Part shown: positions 23,781 through 35,947 of the stretch, piece by piece | Layout: each line of letters starts with the position of its first letter | Numbering within the stretch: position 1 is the stretch's first letter | From: Akanthomyces muscarius | Taxonomy: Eukaryota > Ascomycota > Sordariomycetes > Hypocreales > Cordycipitaceae | DNA: 64,000 nt | Direction of reading: 5' to 3' | Assembly (NCBI RefSeq): GCF_028009165.1 | Contig: NC_079242.1 | Location: 1,550,001 to 1,614,000, forward strand | The notes under the pieces: model-generated | What the model was told of the DNA's origin: nothing | The model's input: the letters and a program-made list of their open reading frames with translations, nothing else | Databases searched by the model: none | Made by a program: the position numbers and the translations under genes

Positions 23781-25447
23781 TTAGGCGTTGTTGGCGGCCT
23801 GGGCACCGCCACGGCCGCGAGCAGCGCCACCACGGCCACGGTTCTGGCCACCGAAATTGCCACGGTTGTTACCCTGGCCACCGTTGCGGTTGCCCTCGAA
23901 CCCGCCTCGGCCACGGGGAGCGCCGTTGCCGCGGCCAGCGCCGAAGCTGGCGCCACCATTGTGGCCGGCAGTCTTGGGGCGACGAGGCTCAACGATAATA
24001 TTCTCGCCATTCACGGTGTGAGGGTTGCTAGACACAGCTGCCTGGTATCCCTCAAGCGTCTTATACTCGACGAATGCGCAGTTCTGTAAAGGTTAGCAAC
24101 TTGTCTACGATGTAAGGGATCTCAAATTTAACACATACCTTCTGGCGGTTGATGTCAAAGTAGCTAAGCTCGCCGTGAGCGGCAAGGGCAGCTCGCAGGT
24201 CAGCATCTTGGACCTTGTCGGTGACATACTTGACATAGCCCATGGTGCCCTCCTTCTCAGCTGCACCAGCGGAGGTGGACTGGGGTTTGTTCTGGCGCTT
24301 GGAGTCGGCGCCAGCAGTCTGCCAGCCGGAAGTTTCCTTGGGAGCGGACTCGGCGGCGGCAGCGGCGGCGGCGGCAGGAGCAGTAGCAGTAGCCGCAGGA
24401 GTAGGAGCAGGAGCAGCTGCGGCAGCGGGAGCAGGGGCGCGGCTCTGATTGGTGGCGGGAGGAGTAGCAGTCTTAGGCAGCGGGACAACAGGGCGGGGTC
24501 CAGCAGCCGCTGCAGCGCGGCTAGCCCAAGTCATGGGCTTGGGAGGACCGGTAGGCTCAGGAGCAGGAGTCTCGACCTTGGCAGGGGTAGGAGCAGGCTC
24601 TTTGGGCTTCTCCTCCTCTTTGATCTCTTCCTCGGCGAGCTCCTCAACAATGGGCTCAGCGACAGGTGCAGCAGGAGCCTCGACCTTGGGCTCAGCCTCG
24701 GTATGCTTGCCGTTGGCGGTCGCCTTTTCAGCGACCTCGGAGATGAGCTTCTTCTCCACGGGGGCAGCCTCGACGACAGGCTCGGGAGCGGGCTCGGGAG
24801 CCTCGGAGGCGGGGGCGGCAGACTCTTCTTCGGCCTCTTCAGCCTCAGTATCATCCTCTTCATCGATGTATCGCAGCATGTCGTTCAGGACAAAGTATCC
24901 AGAAGGCTGCTTGGCGAGGACGAAAGTTTGCACAAACTTCCTCGGCTCAGCTCCCTTGTTGGAGGTCTCGCCGATGACCTGGATGACGATGCTGTCGTCG
25001 GAAGCCTGGGAATCGACGTTGGAGACGCGAACCTTGCAGTCCTGGAATTCGAGGGACTTGAGGCGCTCTTGAATGGCCTGTAGGCGCGATTTCAAATTAG
25101 TCTGGGTGCTCTTGTGGAGGAGGCTTATTACAAGGGCCAAGGGGAGCTGCATACCTGACGGCCGACAGAGACGTTGGCGACTTCGGCCTCTTGGCCGCAG
25201 ACCAGCTGAGAGCGCTTGCTGTAGAAGAGCTATATGCCACTGATTAGTTCGGTTCGTGTTGCGAAGCGTCATCGGGTAGACTCACGTGAAGCTTCTCAGG
25301 AGACTTGCTCAGAGTTGTATAGTACTGCTCGACAAAGTACCAGCCGACCTCATCCTTGGCCAAGTTGCTGTTGTCGGCGGAGGCGGGGAACTGCTCAACA
25401 GCGGCCTTGTGCTGGTCCTGCTGAGCGAAGCTGCCGTTGGTAGCCAT
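23781..25447 (-). CDS. nxt3: NTF2-RRM-RGG protein, G3BP/Nxt3/Bre5-like
   Basis: Exons (minus) 25447-25286, 25229-25155, 25077-24139 and 24083-23781 give 492 aa. Residues about 25-140 form an NTF2-like domain (VGWYFVEQYYTTLSKSPEKLH, LFYSKRSQLVCGQE, VQTFVLAKQPSGYFVLNDMLRY). A long acidic, Ala/Pro/Glu-rich linker follows (about 145-365, with a GPPKPMTWASRAAAAAG motif typical of the family). An RRM lies at about 368-435 and is split by intron 3 (AALAAHGELSYFDINRQK then NCAFVEYKTLEGYQAAV). The C-terminus is an RGG/GRG-rich tail ending ARGRGGAQAANNA. Relatives are metazoan G3BP (stress-granule nucleator), fission-yeast Nxt3 and budding-yeast Bre5, cofactors of the Ubp3 deubiquitinase. The cytoplasmic RNA-granule or deubiquitinase-cofactor role is by homology only. 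All three introns have phase-compatible consensus sites. Confidence 0.9.
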
Positions 25448-26645
25448 AGTGATGTGTGCGTGTGATGTGAAGTGACTGCGTCGCGGCTAGGAGGTGGGCG
25501 ATATCGGCACAAACAAGGCTAAATGCGCAGGGCAAATATGCTAATATATGTGCAAAGATGGGGGTGGATCGGGACGAGTCGATCGAGAGTCGGGCCTAGA
25601 TGGATTCTGGGCGCAATGTCGAAGGGAAGGAAGAGGTGGTGATTCCTTTTGCTGAGATGACAAACAGAAAAAAAAGAGCCCGCTTAATAGAGGCAAAAGG
25701 GAGGTTGTGGGGGAAGAGAGGGTGATTGGGGATAATGGATGTAATAAAAACTCTGAGATAGAGGAGGGAATCTATGCGAGATTCGTCTGGAGGATGGCGC
25801 GAGGAGGGAGAGAGATTGGAACAAAGTCTGGCTTCGGTGAAGTGTGTCGTCGAGAAGGGTTTTGGGACGCCGCGGCGGCAGAGGAGAGGGTTTTGGGCAA
25901 AAAATGGCAGTTGGTGTCATCGCTGCCACGCCTGGCCCGTGCGTTGCCGCCTTACCCTTTTGGGCCCCAGACGTTGCACCTTGCGTTCGTACAACGGGAG
26001 CTGCCTGGGAAACCGCGGACAAAGAAGCAAACATATTGGCATATATATAGGTTTGGGAGCTGCAGTGCTCAGATACGTAGTACTAGGAGATTCCAGGGAA
26101 ATTAAATATACGAAACGAGCAAACCGTTGAAGCGGCAGCAAACCGGACATCCGGCACCAACTCTTGCATCGCCGCTCCTGTTGACCAACAAAGAATATCC
26201 ATGGTCAAATATAAGAATAAAGAACAAAAATTAGATTAGATCTAAAGGTTTCATCAAATCGTACTTCTTGATGCATTATAGTCAGCCTTGTCGCCGCCCG
26301 CTAGCAACGGCCACGCCGCCACAGCAAGACCGTCAACTACCACACCCAGCAGTAATTGCACAGACATTGTCAACCGAGCCCATTTTGAGCTTGAAAACGG
26401 CGAAATGGATCTTCATTTCGTTTTAAGTCGCGTCTTGCTCATTCGTCTTCCTCCCGCCACATCCGCACGCTGTACCCGATAGGCCGCGCTACTCCCCTCC
26501 AACCCCCACGTCCAAGGCGGGGGGGAAGGTTTGTGCTAGAACCATGAGCTCACCATTTCCAGATGGCAACTCGGCGTCCTCTACACAATACAAAACGAAA
26601 GCCAGAAAGTAGCACAATCGAACTTTTCGCCGGAGACTTTGAAAC
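25448..26645. other. Divergent promoter region, Nxt3-like and M20 hydrolase
   Basis: About 1.2 kb between two divergent starts. It includes an alternating AT tract near 26037-26049, too far from either start to be a TATA box for them, and C-rich tracts near 26490-26525. No gene was found in it. Confidence 0.6.
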
Positions 26646-27935
26646 ATGGCATCCGCACTGTCCCAGGTCGTAGCCCAGCACAGGCCCGATCTCGGCCCGC
26701 TGCAGGAGCTGTACAAGTTTCTTCACCAGAACCCGGAGCTTTCCAACCAAGAATCCCAAACCGCCACCTTGATTGCCGAGAAGCTCAAGGTCATTGGCCC
26801 CGATGATATCATCGTCAAGACGAATATCGGTGGTCATGGACTCGCCGCCGTGCTCACCAACGGCGATGGTCCCACCGTTCTCCTCCGCGCTGACATTGAC
26901 GCCCTCCCCGTGGAGGAGCGGACCGGCCTTCCGTATGCCAGCACGAAGCGCATGGTTCACGCCGCCACGGGCGTGGAGAAGCCCGTGATGCATGCATGCG
27001 GCCACGACATGCACATAACATGCCTCCTTGGTGCCGCTGCAGCTTTATTCTCTGCGCGAGCGACCTGGTCGGGCACTCTCGTGCTCGTGTTCCAGCCTGC
27101 CGAGGAGCGCGGAACCGGAGCGCAGGCCATGATCGACGATGGCCTCTACACTCGCCACGGTGTCCCTGTCCCAGATGTCGTCCTCGGAGCGCATGTCATG
27201 CCCTTCCGTGCGGGCTCCATTGGCACCGGCCGCGGTATCGTCGCCACGAGCGCGGACAGCATGGAGGTGACAATTCATGGTCGTGGCTCCCACGCCAGCA
27301 TGCCGCACACGTCTATCGATCCTATTGTCATTGCCGCCAGTACAATTATGAAGCTTCAGACACTTGTTAGTCGCGAGACGGACCCCGCAGATTCGAGTGT
27401 CGTGACCGTGGCGACTGTCCACGCCGGCGACGCTGAGAACGTCATTGCTGATTCTGCCGTCCTGGGAATCGACACCCGCTCCACCACCGTCGAGACGAGA
27501 GAGCGCATGATGCGTCGCATCAAGGCTGTTGTCTCTTCTGAGTGCGCCTGTGCTGAGTCTACCAAGGAGCCCGAGTTCAAGATGACGAGATCGTTCCCAT
27601 TGACAATCAACGATATTGAAACCACCAAGAAAATCGAGGATACTTTCTCGGTGCACTTTGGTGAGGAAAAAGGCCAGTACAATAGGAGCTTACCGCGCCT
27701 CGGCGGCAGCGAGGACTTTTCCATTTTGGCTACGGCAGTGGACAAGCCATACTGCTTCTTCATGTACGGCAGTATCGAAGAGTCAAGGTGGGATCAGATT
27801 GAAGCCCAAGGCACCATTTCCAAGGACATTCCGGCCAATCATTCCCCTATGTTTGCACCGGTCATAATGCCGACATTACAGACGGGACTTGACGGCTATG
27901 TTCTTGGTGCCTTGACTTTTTTGGGTAAAAGATAA
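26646..27935 (+). CDS. M20 family amidohydrolase / metallopeptidase (hippurate or IAA-amino-acid hydrolase type)
   Basis: Intronless, 429 aa, ATG at 26646. It is an M20D-type di-metal hydrolase: the first metal motif is HACGHDMH (residues 116-123), the bridging/catalytic glutamates are in QPAEE (150-154), a conserved HVMPFRAGSIGTG segment starts the dimerisation (lid) domain near 185, and a GGSEDFS motif with the last metal ligand region lies near 355. These enzymes hydrolyse amide bonds of N-acyl amino acids; the true substrate here is unknown. There is no signal peptide, so a cytosolic enzyme is expected. Intact in all core motifs and of normal family length (about 400-440). A TGTACATA octamer occurs 20 nt after the stop (27956-27963). 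It converges with the GH55 gene. Confidence 0.92.
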   Translation: MASALSQVVAQHRPDLGPLQELYKFLHQNPELSNQESQTATLIAEKLKVIGPDDIIVKTNIGGHGLAAVLTNGDGPTVLLRADIDALPVEERTGLPYASTKRMVHAATGVEKPVMHACGHDMHITCLLGAAAALFSARATWSGTLVLVFQPAEERGTGAQAMIDDGLYTRHGVPVPDVVLGAHVMPFRAGSIGTGRGIVATSADSMEVTIHGRGSHASMPHTSIDPIVIAASTIMKLQTLVSRETDPADSSVVTVATVHAGDAENVIADSAVLGIDTRSTTVETRERMMRRIKAVVSSECACAESTKEPEFKMTRSFPLTINDIETTKKIEDTFSVHFGEEKGQYNRSLPRLGGSEDFSILATAVDKPYCFFMYGSIEESRWDQIEAQGTISKDIPANHSPMFAPVIMPTLQTGLDGYVLGALTFLGKR

Positions 27936-28260
27936 TGACAGATGCGTCCCATGTATGTACATAGCCGGGTGCTAGAACCCTGATGGCCCGGATTGGCCGG
28001 TCAGTTCTTCGATAAAATCATGCCGTACTTACAGGGGCTATATTCGGTTTACTCTAAATATACATAATGTCCTTTCTCGGACATCTTGGCTTATGCTCAT
28101 CATTTCACTTATCTCTGCCGCTGTGCATACTCATGATATTTTGTGTATCAAAAGTTGTTTGCTATCTAGCTTTAGACCGATATCCAAAGTATATACAGTG
28201 ATGACAAACAAAATGTTAAAGAAAATATGTACCTGGAATCACGATGCCCGCATTTTATGT
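27936..28260. other. Convergent 3' flank, M20 hydrolase and GH55
   Basis: A 325-bp AT-rich gap between two convergent stops. It contains TGTACATA (27956-27963, sense for the M20 gene) and, read on the minus strand, TGTATATA (28190-28197, sense for the GH55 gene). Both match the PUF target consensus, but such octamers are expected by chance in a window this size. Confidence 0.5.
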
Positions 28261-30585
28261 TTAAGACTGGCTTGCAATGTCGGCGACCAAAGTTTCCCAA
28301 GAGCCACCATAACCGTCACTTCCTGCGCTACCGAACTGGCTACCATTCGGCAGGCGCATGATCTTGTTGACATTGGGGCCAGCGCAGAATCCGTGAAGAT
28401 GGGCATCGCTCACAGTGTCGTGGATGACGTTCATGAGGCCCTGGTCAACGCCAGTCAGGGACTTGAAGTTCCAGCTGCCTGCAGCGTAGTGATAGATGGC
28501 CTTGTTGCTACCAGTGTAGAACTGGCCAAGGCTCATGCGGCAGGTGCTGTCACCACCATTACACCAGGCAAAGTCCGGATCCGAGCTGGTGATGGTAAAT
28601 GGCTGAGGGTTGAGAGGAGCGCCGTGGGTGGCCTGGTTGTAGTTGGTCTCGCTCTGGAACATGCCAACAAAGACATTGGCCGCGTTGTGGTAAGCGATCT
28701 GGTAGAGCCAGTTGTGCTCGGAACCGACACCAGCAAGCCAAGTTCCAGCAGTAGACTCAACGAGGACACCACCCTTAATGGCGGCACGAATGCCTTTGTT
28801 GCTGTCATCGACAGCGTGGTCAGCAACCCACGACCAGAAGTTGTCAATGTATGCAGACGAGCCAGCCGCCAAATGAATGCCGAGGTAGGCAGCTTTGCAG
28901 CTGCCCTCGTTGCTGCAGTTGATGTCGGTATCACGGGTGCCACCAATGGTGTTGAGGGAGTTGAAGACGGCAACATCGCCGGGACTGTTACCAGCCATGT
29001 TGATGCGGAGAAGAATGGCTCCAGCAAGGGCCTCGTGAACGGTGAACCGAATATCCTGCACACGAGCAGTACCCTTCTGGCCAGGAGTGCTGCCAATCTG
29101 AACAACCGGGGTAGGGTTCGATTCAGAAGCGAAAGCATTTCCTGAGCCGGAAATGGTGGACCAAGCCTCACCATACAGTTCAGTGCCAGGAGGGATGGTG
29201 ATAGTGGAGGTAACCTTGTAAACACCAAAGGGAAGGTACGCGATCTTTCCCTTACTGGCAGCGGTGTTGAGAGCACCCTGGAGAGCCTTAGTGTCATCGA
29301 CGCTGCCGTCACCGTGCAAGTTGAAGCCGCCGTTTTGGTTGACATCCTTCAGGTTGATGACATCGGAGATTTTCTTATCCGCATACTGGGGGGCGCTCAT
29401 GGAGGGATACTTGCCACCAGGTGCCAGCGCGCCAGGCCGGTTGGGAGCCTTCTCGGTCGGGTTGGTCTGGTAGATGGGGTTGGTACCACGAGTGTTACCG
29501 TAGATGTAAGTGCCGAGGCTGTTCTTGCCGCCAACCTTGGCGTTACCATTAACGGTGACGAGGTTGATATTGCCGTTGTCGTTGGAGATGTTCTCTAGCA
29601 TGAAGTTAGGGTACTGCACTCTGCTAGTGAAGAAGTCGCCGGAGTTGATGTTTTGGCCGTCAATGACGGCAATCCATGGGTTTCCAGAGTTGAGTACAAC
29701 ACAGTTGCCGACAGTGTCGCACGAAGGGGCTAGAATGCTGATCGTGTTGCCGCCGTCGACCAGGATACCGGTGGTGCACTTGTCAAAAGACATGCCCTTG
29801 AGCTGTCCCTGCTGGTGGCCATTCCAGTGCAGGCCGACGTTACCGTAGGTGAAGTGAACATCAGAAGCAGAGATGGTCGACCCAGCGTTCATCACCATAC
29901 CCGTGTGAGCACCTTGGGGCATGTTGATCTTCACGTTGACCAGGGCGCAGTTCTGAGCAACGGCCCAGCTAAGAGCAGTGAAGCTGTTCTTGCCGGTGTT
30001 GGAAGTGGTGTCAAGAACAACGTTCTTGATCATGATGGAGAAATGGGTCTCTCCGCCGAAGCCACCGCAAGGGCGAGCGTCGCCATCACCCTGGCCACCA
30101 ACAATCAGATAGTCACCATTGAAGCCGGAAGCGGCCTTGATGATGGGCGGGTTGGAAGCGTCACCGATAATGACGGTGTCAGTGTACATGAACAGGGTAG
30201 ACGAAAGAGTGTATGTGCCTAGGGTTTGTTAGTAAAACTGAAACGTCCCAGTTGAGAATGAAAGCTGCTCACCGGGAGCGAGGTAAATGACACGAGGCTG
30301 GCCGGCGAGCCAACAGTTGTTGCGAGCGCCGCTAGGGCCATCAGAAGTAATGGCGTTGATGAGACCCTGAGAGTCGCCAGACTTGACAGACTTGTAGACG
30401 GGGTAGTCGTAAGTAGGCAAGTTGGGGACATAGCCTCGGACGGGACCCGAGGTGTGATCAAGGTTGGGCAAAAACCAGGACGAGGCAGATTGTCTCTCCT
30501 CCAAAGCAGACTCTCCAGCGGGAAGAGCTGCTGCCAACGCGGCAAACAGGGGGGCCGTATGGGCCAGGAGGGTAGAAATCTTCAT
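28261..30585 (-). CDS. Secreted exo-beta-1,3-glucanase, glycoside hydrolase family 55
   Basis: Exons (minus) 30585-30273 and 30218-28261 give 756 aa; the 54-nt intron (GTGAGC donor, ACTAAC branch, CTAG acceptor) rejoins LAPG to TYTLSSTLFMYTDTVIIGD in phase. Start at 30585 begins a signal peptide (MKISTLLAHTAPLFAALAAALP) followed by a possible Kex2-type site (EERQ). The two pectin-lyase-like parallel beta-helix halves of GH55 are visible: the first with the GGFGGETHFSIMIKNVVLDT and GNVGLHWNGHQQGQ segments, the second with FNLHGDGSVDDTKALQGALN, IPPGTELYGEAW and the cysteine-bearing FAWCNGGDSTCRMSLGQ region. The enzyme removes glucose from beta-1,3-glucan (laminarin, fungal wall). Length is typical for GH55 (about 750). 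Role could be wall recycling, autolysis or attack on other fungi. Confidence 0.93.
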
Positions 30586-32832
30586 GGTTTGGTACACAAG
30601 TAGATCTCGACAGACTGCAGGAATGATCTGTGACAACCAGTGCAGGAAATCGCTGTCGAAGTAGTGGGGGAGGGGGCCTTTTTCATCTTGGACTTCTACG
30701 GGCCGGTCCGGCATTTTCTACAGGTACACTCGTCTTCGACACGGCCCATACCACCGTCCGCCAATGAGTTCGCGGTGTTGGCGGCGGCATCTCGCCGTAA
30801 AAGCACCGCAATGAACCTGCATGGCCGCCTGGGGGCGTTCTACCTTTCTCCACAGCATCGCGCCAAGGTTAATGAGGAAGACAGAAGCTAAAGGCATTGA
30901 TGGAATAATAGACACACAAGGTACGATCGCATTATCTTACCCGATTTGTCCATAGTGCCTGCTCATCAGATTCCGGTGGTTGACACAAACAAAGCTGCAA
31001 CTCCCGTGCACCCTGCAGCTGTTCATCAAATGAACGTGGTGTTATTCCTGCACTGACAGCAGTCAGCTGCTTCCCCCTGGGCGAATACCCGAGACGCCAG
31101 CGTAGGATCGGGGCTTAGCGGCCCTGGCTGACCTTCCCATAACAGCATAGCGAGTAAGCAATGGAGATGGAGTGCGCGCGCGCCCCGTGGTAGGTGCCTG
31201 GTTTGCTAGACTCGAGCGGGCCTAGAAGGAATGCGCCAAGCTGGGCTTGTGAGATTTCGGGGTTATTAAATCCTCGAATCGCTCGATACAGAGTTGCACG
31301 CCAAGGGTGACTATGGGACCCGGTAGGGTCAAGGAGGCGCTCACGGACACACCTCGTGCAGCAAAGATGGGGTTATTATCATTGAGTCATTGAGTAAAAA
31401 GAACGTGAGCTGGGACGCGAGCGCGGTTTCGACGGGGAGAAAGGTGATGAGACTGGTGGGTCGCTAGAAACCAAGAAACCAAGACACGGTTATAGAGGGA
31501 TCGTCATTGCGATTGGGACCGTCTTACGGAGCCCGTCCGCCGCAATAGACCTCATTCATGAAGCCGATTGAGGGTAGGTTAAAAGCAGTACGGGTAAAAG
31601 CCTGTTATGTCGTACGTGTCCATGTGTTGTAAGTTTCATGTATATTCTCGACCCATAAACTTCACTGAAGAGGGTCCATACCTCAACGCCAAGTTTACAT
31701 GGTGAGAAGCGGCTGATAGGGGACGCTGACAATTGCGACCAAACAATATTGGTGCTTCTCAGCGCCATAATTGGCGTTCATGCAAAACGCCTCATAATCG
31801 GGGAGTCTCGCCCATTTTTTATCTGACAGCCAAAAAAAAAAAAAAAACCCCCAAACTACCGGCCATTCACGGTCACCGCGCCCGATGAATTGAAAGGCAG
31901 CTTGGGCCTTGATAATTGTAGCTACCAGCTTTTCAGACTAATAAACTCACACCACATCTCTGCTGGTCATGACGCCCACAAGCTTCGTAAACTTACGCAG
32001 TATACGTAGCTTACTCATACCATTCCCTCTCAGTGGTCGTGGGACGGCCCGCCCGGCATCTTTTGATTTTACAATGATATCTTTGAGACCGAAGCACTCC
32101 GTCACCTGGAATTCTTATATGATGGAAAGTACATGTCTTTCTCTACACAAGAGTTTCATCACTTCCAGCCCCGCCATAAACAAGCTCGGATGCGCCTCTG
32201 CGAGCCGAGTCTTGAGAAAAACTCAACATTCTACCGGCAAATAGTAAAGCGGCCCCTCTGTAATAGTACGTCCTCGTATTGAGGCTTCACAGCCCTCGCC
32301 GTGGAGTTGTGGCTGTATGAACACACGCGTTTTGACCGCAGCACTGATCAAAGTTCAGTAGACCTCGACTGCCACATTTGCACTGAAGAACTCGTACAGA
32401 ATAAATACCAAAAAGAGAACAGGAAAATACACCTATTTTTTGTGGGCGGCGGCTACTCTTTAAATAGATTGGATCGGCCAGCGCCTTGCCAGGCGCTGAC
32501 TGTGGCAACTTTGCCCGTCGTTTAGTATACTTACCGCTTTAGGATGCACCGTTTAAGATTTACAAAAACGGCCTGACAGCAGCTTGCGACAATCATTCCG
32601 AAATTGGAATTCTGCATGCGTATAGTCTGATTTATTCCATGCTTGTATATGTTGCTGTCAGCTTCAAGAGTATATCCAACACGTACTCAACATGTATAAA
32701 TACACATTCGCACGCTGCAGAGCATTTCTCTGTTTGGTCTGCATCGTCTATCTATAATACACAGCTTCTGCCAGACTAATACTCGAAGTCAGTATTTCAT
32801 AGTCATTTTTAGTTCTCTGGCTGGTCTTCGGG
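30586..32832. other. Divergent intergenic region, GH55 and FAD monooxygenase promoters
   Basis: About 2.2 kb separating two divergent genes. It holds a 15-base A run at about 31831-31846 and a TATA element close to the right-hand gene. No coding sequence was supported; frames such as 31969-32244 have no domain features. Confidence 0.6.
32695..32702 (+). promoter_or_regulatory. TATA box for the FAD monooxygenase gene
   Basis: TATAAATA, 131 nt upstream of the ATG at 32833. A good match to the fungal TATA consensus at a normal distance, suggesting tightly regulated expression. Confidence 0.55.
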
Positions 32833-35363
32833 ATGTCGAAATACGACTTCAAAGTCATCGTTGTTGGTGGCGGCCCTACAGGGCTGGCACTCGCCAACAT
32901 GCTGGAGCAGCTCGACATTGACTACATCCTTCTCGAAGCACATGCCGAGATCACTCCACGTGTCGGCACAGGCATCTTTCTGTCAAACTCGCTTCGCGTG
33001 CTAGATCAGCTAGGGTGTCTCGACGCTTTCTACACTGGTGCAGACGAAGTCGAGGATTTGAGCGTCACAGTCAACGGCGTGACCATGTTTTCGCCCGCAA
33101 CCGCGGAGCATTTCAGACACAGGTGACTATCTCGTACCATACACACCAAAGAATTTTTTCTAACATTAATATTAGATATGGCTACGTGACATGCAGCTGC
33201 CATAGACAGCACCTACTCAATGTGCTGTACGGCAACCTTAGAGACCAGTCAAAGATCCTTGTCAATAGACGAGTCCATGAGATTCTCGAGACCGACACTG
33301 GTGTGGATGTTCTTACCACCAATGGCGAAGTCTTTCATGGAGATATTGTTATTGGTGCCGACGGCGTTCACAGCATTGTACGCAAAGAAATGCGGCGTAT
33401 GGCCGCTAAGGCATGTCCAAATCACCCGCTCGTGACTGAGGAAGACAGTAAGTTGTCTCCTTGACCCATGACCATTTTTTCGCACTAATTACCATGCAGA
33501 CGTCAGCATCCAATACGCAACCTTGTTTGGAATTGCATACATTGACAAGCCTTTCCCTCCTCGCCTGCTCGCCATGGAAGCCAATCACGGCCGATCCTAT
33601 CTCACATACGCAAACGCCGAGGGCCGTATATTCTGGGGCTTGATGGAGAGACTTCCAGAGCCCATCAAAGGAAACAAGGCGCCTCGATACACAAAAGACG
33701 ATATAGACGCGCTCGTAGAGAAGCGTTTTGACGACGAGGTGTTGGCCGGAGTTACTCTTGGTGATTTGTGGAAGGGAAGCAGCGAGACGAACGGTATGCT
33801 GCCGCTACAAAACTGGGTTTTCGATACATGGCACTTTGGCCGGCTGGTGACTGTGGGAGATTCCGCGCACAAGGTATTTCGACTTGTTCTTTGAGGTCTG
33901 ATTGTATACTGACTCTTCTAGATGGTCCCCATCACTGGCCAGGGTTGCAATATGGCCATCCAAGATGCTGCTGCACTGGTGAACCAGCTTACTTATTGCC
34001 TGGACAGGTTTGGAGGCAAAATTCCAAAGTCGGCACTCGAGTCTGCTTTTCTTGACACCAAAGCAGCTCGCCAGGATCACGTCGAGTATTCAAGGAACGA
34101 CGCCTTTGACATGCAAGAGTCGCAAGCGATGCAGAACCAAATTTTTCTACGCCTCTTTCCGCTGGTGGCTGAGAATCTCTCTCTCGACACGAAGCACGAT
34201 TTGAACAGAGCAATCATGTTCAACACTGCAAAGCTGGACCAGCTTCCGCTGCCATATAGTCCACACTTTATACCCTTCGCCGACGAGCTCCCTGCCAAGA
34301 ATGTCAACAATGGCTGGTGGAACGCCGGCGCAGTCGCTGCGTATGCCGGGCTATGGGTTGCTGCCAAGATGATTTGCACGACGGACAATGCACCAGTATC
34401 TTTCTTTAAAACCGCTTTGCAGCACTTTACAGGATTTGGGAAGGCTCTGTCACCTGCTCCGGGAGGGAACGCATTAGCAGCACTGTACAGCACTTCCCTC
34501 CTCACTACCTTGGCCGTCTACTGGACAGTCGAGAGATATCGCCGCTGCAACCGACAGGCCATGCTCGGTCCTCTTATGAAGCTGTAAGTTTTCCAATCTC
34601 TATATTCATCTTTCAAGCTTTCCGTCTCTAACTGCCTTGCAGCACTGGACTGTATTCCCTGGCTGCGGACGTTATCGGCGCCACGACCATCATCCCGATC
34701 TATCTTGGTCTCACTGAGATCAAAAACGCAGGAGCCGTCGCCAACATCATGGTTGGACGGCCGGTGAGACCAGCTGCCATCAAATCTCTAGCCCCAGCTA
34801 CAGTCATTAGCTTTGCCGTCGCGGCCGTTGCGTTTTGCATCACTGCGCGATCAAAGGGCCAGGCCGAAGCCTCGTATCTTTGGAGACTTGCGCCACTTCT
34901 AATTGCCCCAGTCACACAAATCACTTATTCGCGAACGAAAGATGAGCAGGCCTTGAAAAACGACAAGAAAGGTTTCCTGGATATCAACAACAGCGATATG
35001 CCGTCGCTCAAGGCATTGTACAGTGTTGTGACAGCTGCCGCCGCTGCCGCACATTTTGGTATGATTGTGCTGCCATGGCTTAGAGGATTGGTTCCATCGA
35101 ATCAATTGATGGATACGTTCAAAGCTCGCGAAACTTTTGTTCTAGTGGGCAGTCTTGTTGGTGGCACAGTTACTAGCATCGTCAGCACGCGGCTCCAGGG
35201 CTACACTACGACTTGGGGCGCACTTCGTGCTGGCTTGGTATCAATGATTTCGTTCCTGGTTTTTGGACCTGCAGCCGTCTTTACAGGTGCTCGGTACTGG
35301 AAAGAAGTTACGACAGCCAAGTACTGCTTTTGGAAGCATGAGAAGGACAACACTAAGGCGTAA
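32833..35363 (+). CDS. FAD-dependent monooxygenase (PaxM-like) fused to a polytopic membrane domain
   Basis: Exons 32833-33122, 33176-33447, 33500-33873, 33922-34583 and 34643-35363 give 772 aa. Residues 1-430 are a class A flavin monooxygenase: Rossmann motif VIVVGGGPTG near residue 8, Arg-containing GTGIFLSN segment, DG motif GADGVHSIVR near 165, and GD motif VGDSAHKMVPITGQGCNMAIQDAAAL near 307-331. This is the type found in indole-diterpene and meroterpenoid pathways (PaxM-like epoxidases). From about residue 443 to the end the protein is a separate hydrophobic region with roughly seven or eight predicted membrane helices (for example AGAVAAYAGLWVAAKM, ALYSTSLLTTLAVYW, GATTIIPIYLGL, VISFAVAAVAFCI, FLVFGPAAVF). 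No other pathway gene (prenyltransferase, synthase, P450) flanks it, so it is an orphan. Polytopic part could be a membrane anchor or a cyclase-like domain; I cannot assign it. Confidence 0.87.
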
Positions 35364-35947
35364 AGTGATTTCTCCCCTTTTTAATCGGTTTTTTTTTTCC
35401 TTTTTTTTTCTTGCGACTATAGAAAGCGTCTGAGGCGTTCTCATATTGTTATTTATAGACTTCAAGGAGGCAAATTATATTTACATTCTCACATGATATT
35501 GCTAAGCTATACGTATCACTTGTTCGTGTTACCAATTCCAAGGTCAAACCAGGGGACATCACAAAAAAAAAAAAAATGCTGAGAGTCTTACAAAAGCTCT
35601 TTACTAGAACCTGAACGGGGACATTGTTCTTCTAGAAAAATATGAGCGTGTCATTACAGCAGTCAGCTGTTGTAAGGCTGCCTCTACAGAGGTTCAGCAC
35701 CTCCCCCATAGCGCCCACAGCGGGGTCAGACCCCGAAGCGCAGCGGACCAATCCGGGCGCATAGTTTTGTGTGGACAAGAAAAAAAAACCACCACCACGA
35801 TTTTTTTTTTCCTGCGCTTATCTTATCAGTCCGGATTCTGCCCATTACTTTTTTTTCACCCAATTCGCCAGGTTCAACACTACAAACGGTGTCAAGAAGG
35901 AAAGAAAAGTACAGAAACAGGGACGATCATATATATAAGCCGCCAAA
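35364..35947. other. Intergenic region, monooxygenase 3' flank and Mrt4 promoter
   Basis: Contains several homopolymer tracts (T runs near 35390-35410, A run near 35563-35575, A and T runs near 35780-35810). A TATATATAA sequence at 35930-35938 sits only 9 nt before the Mrt4 ATG. No gene present. Confidence 0.6.

Noticed and set aside
24175..25083. Plus-strand 302-residue frame opposite the Nxt3-like gene
   Set aside because: Low-complexity Ser/Gly/Leu string created by the antisense of an Ala/Pro/Glu-rich linker.
28093..29145. Plus-strand 350-residue frame opposite the GH55 gene
   Set aside because: Antisense shadow of the GC3-biased GH55 coding sequence, without any domain.
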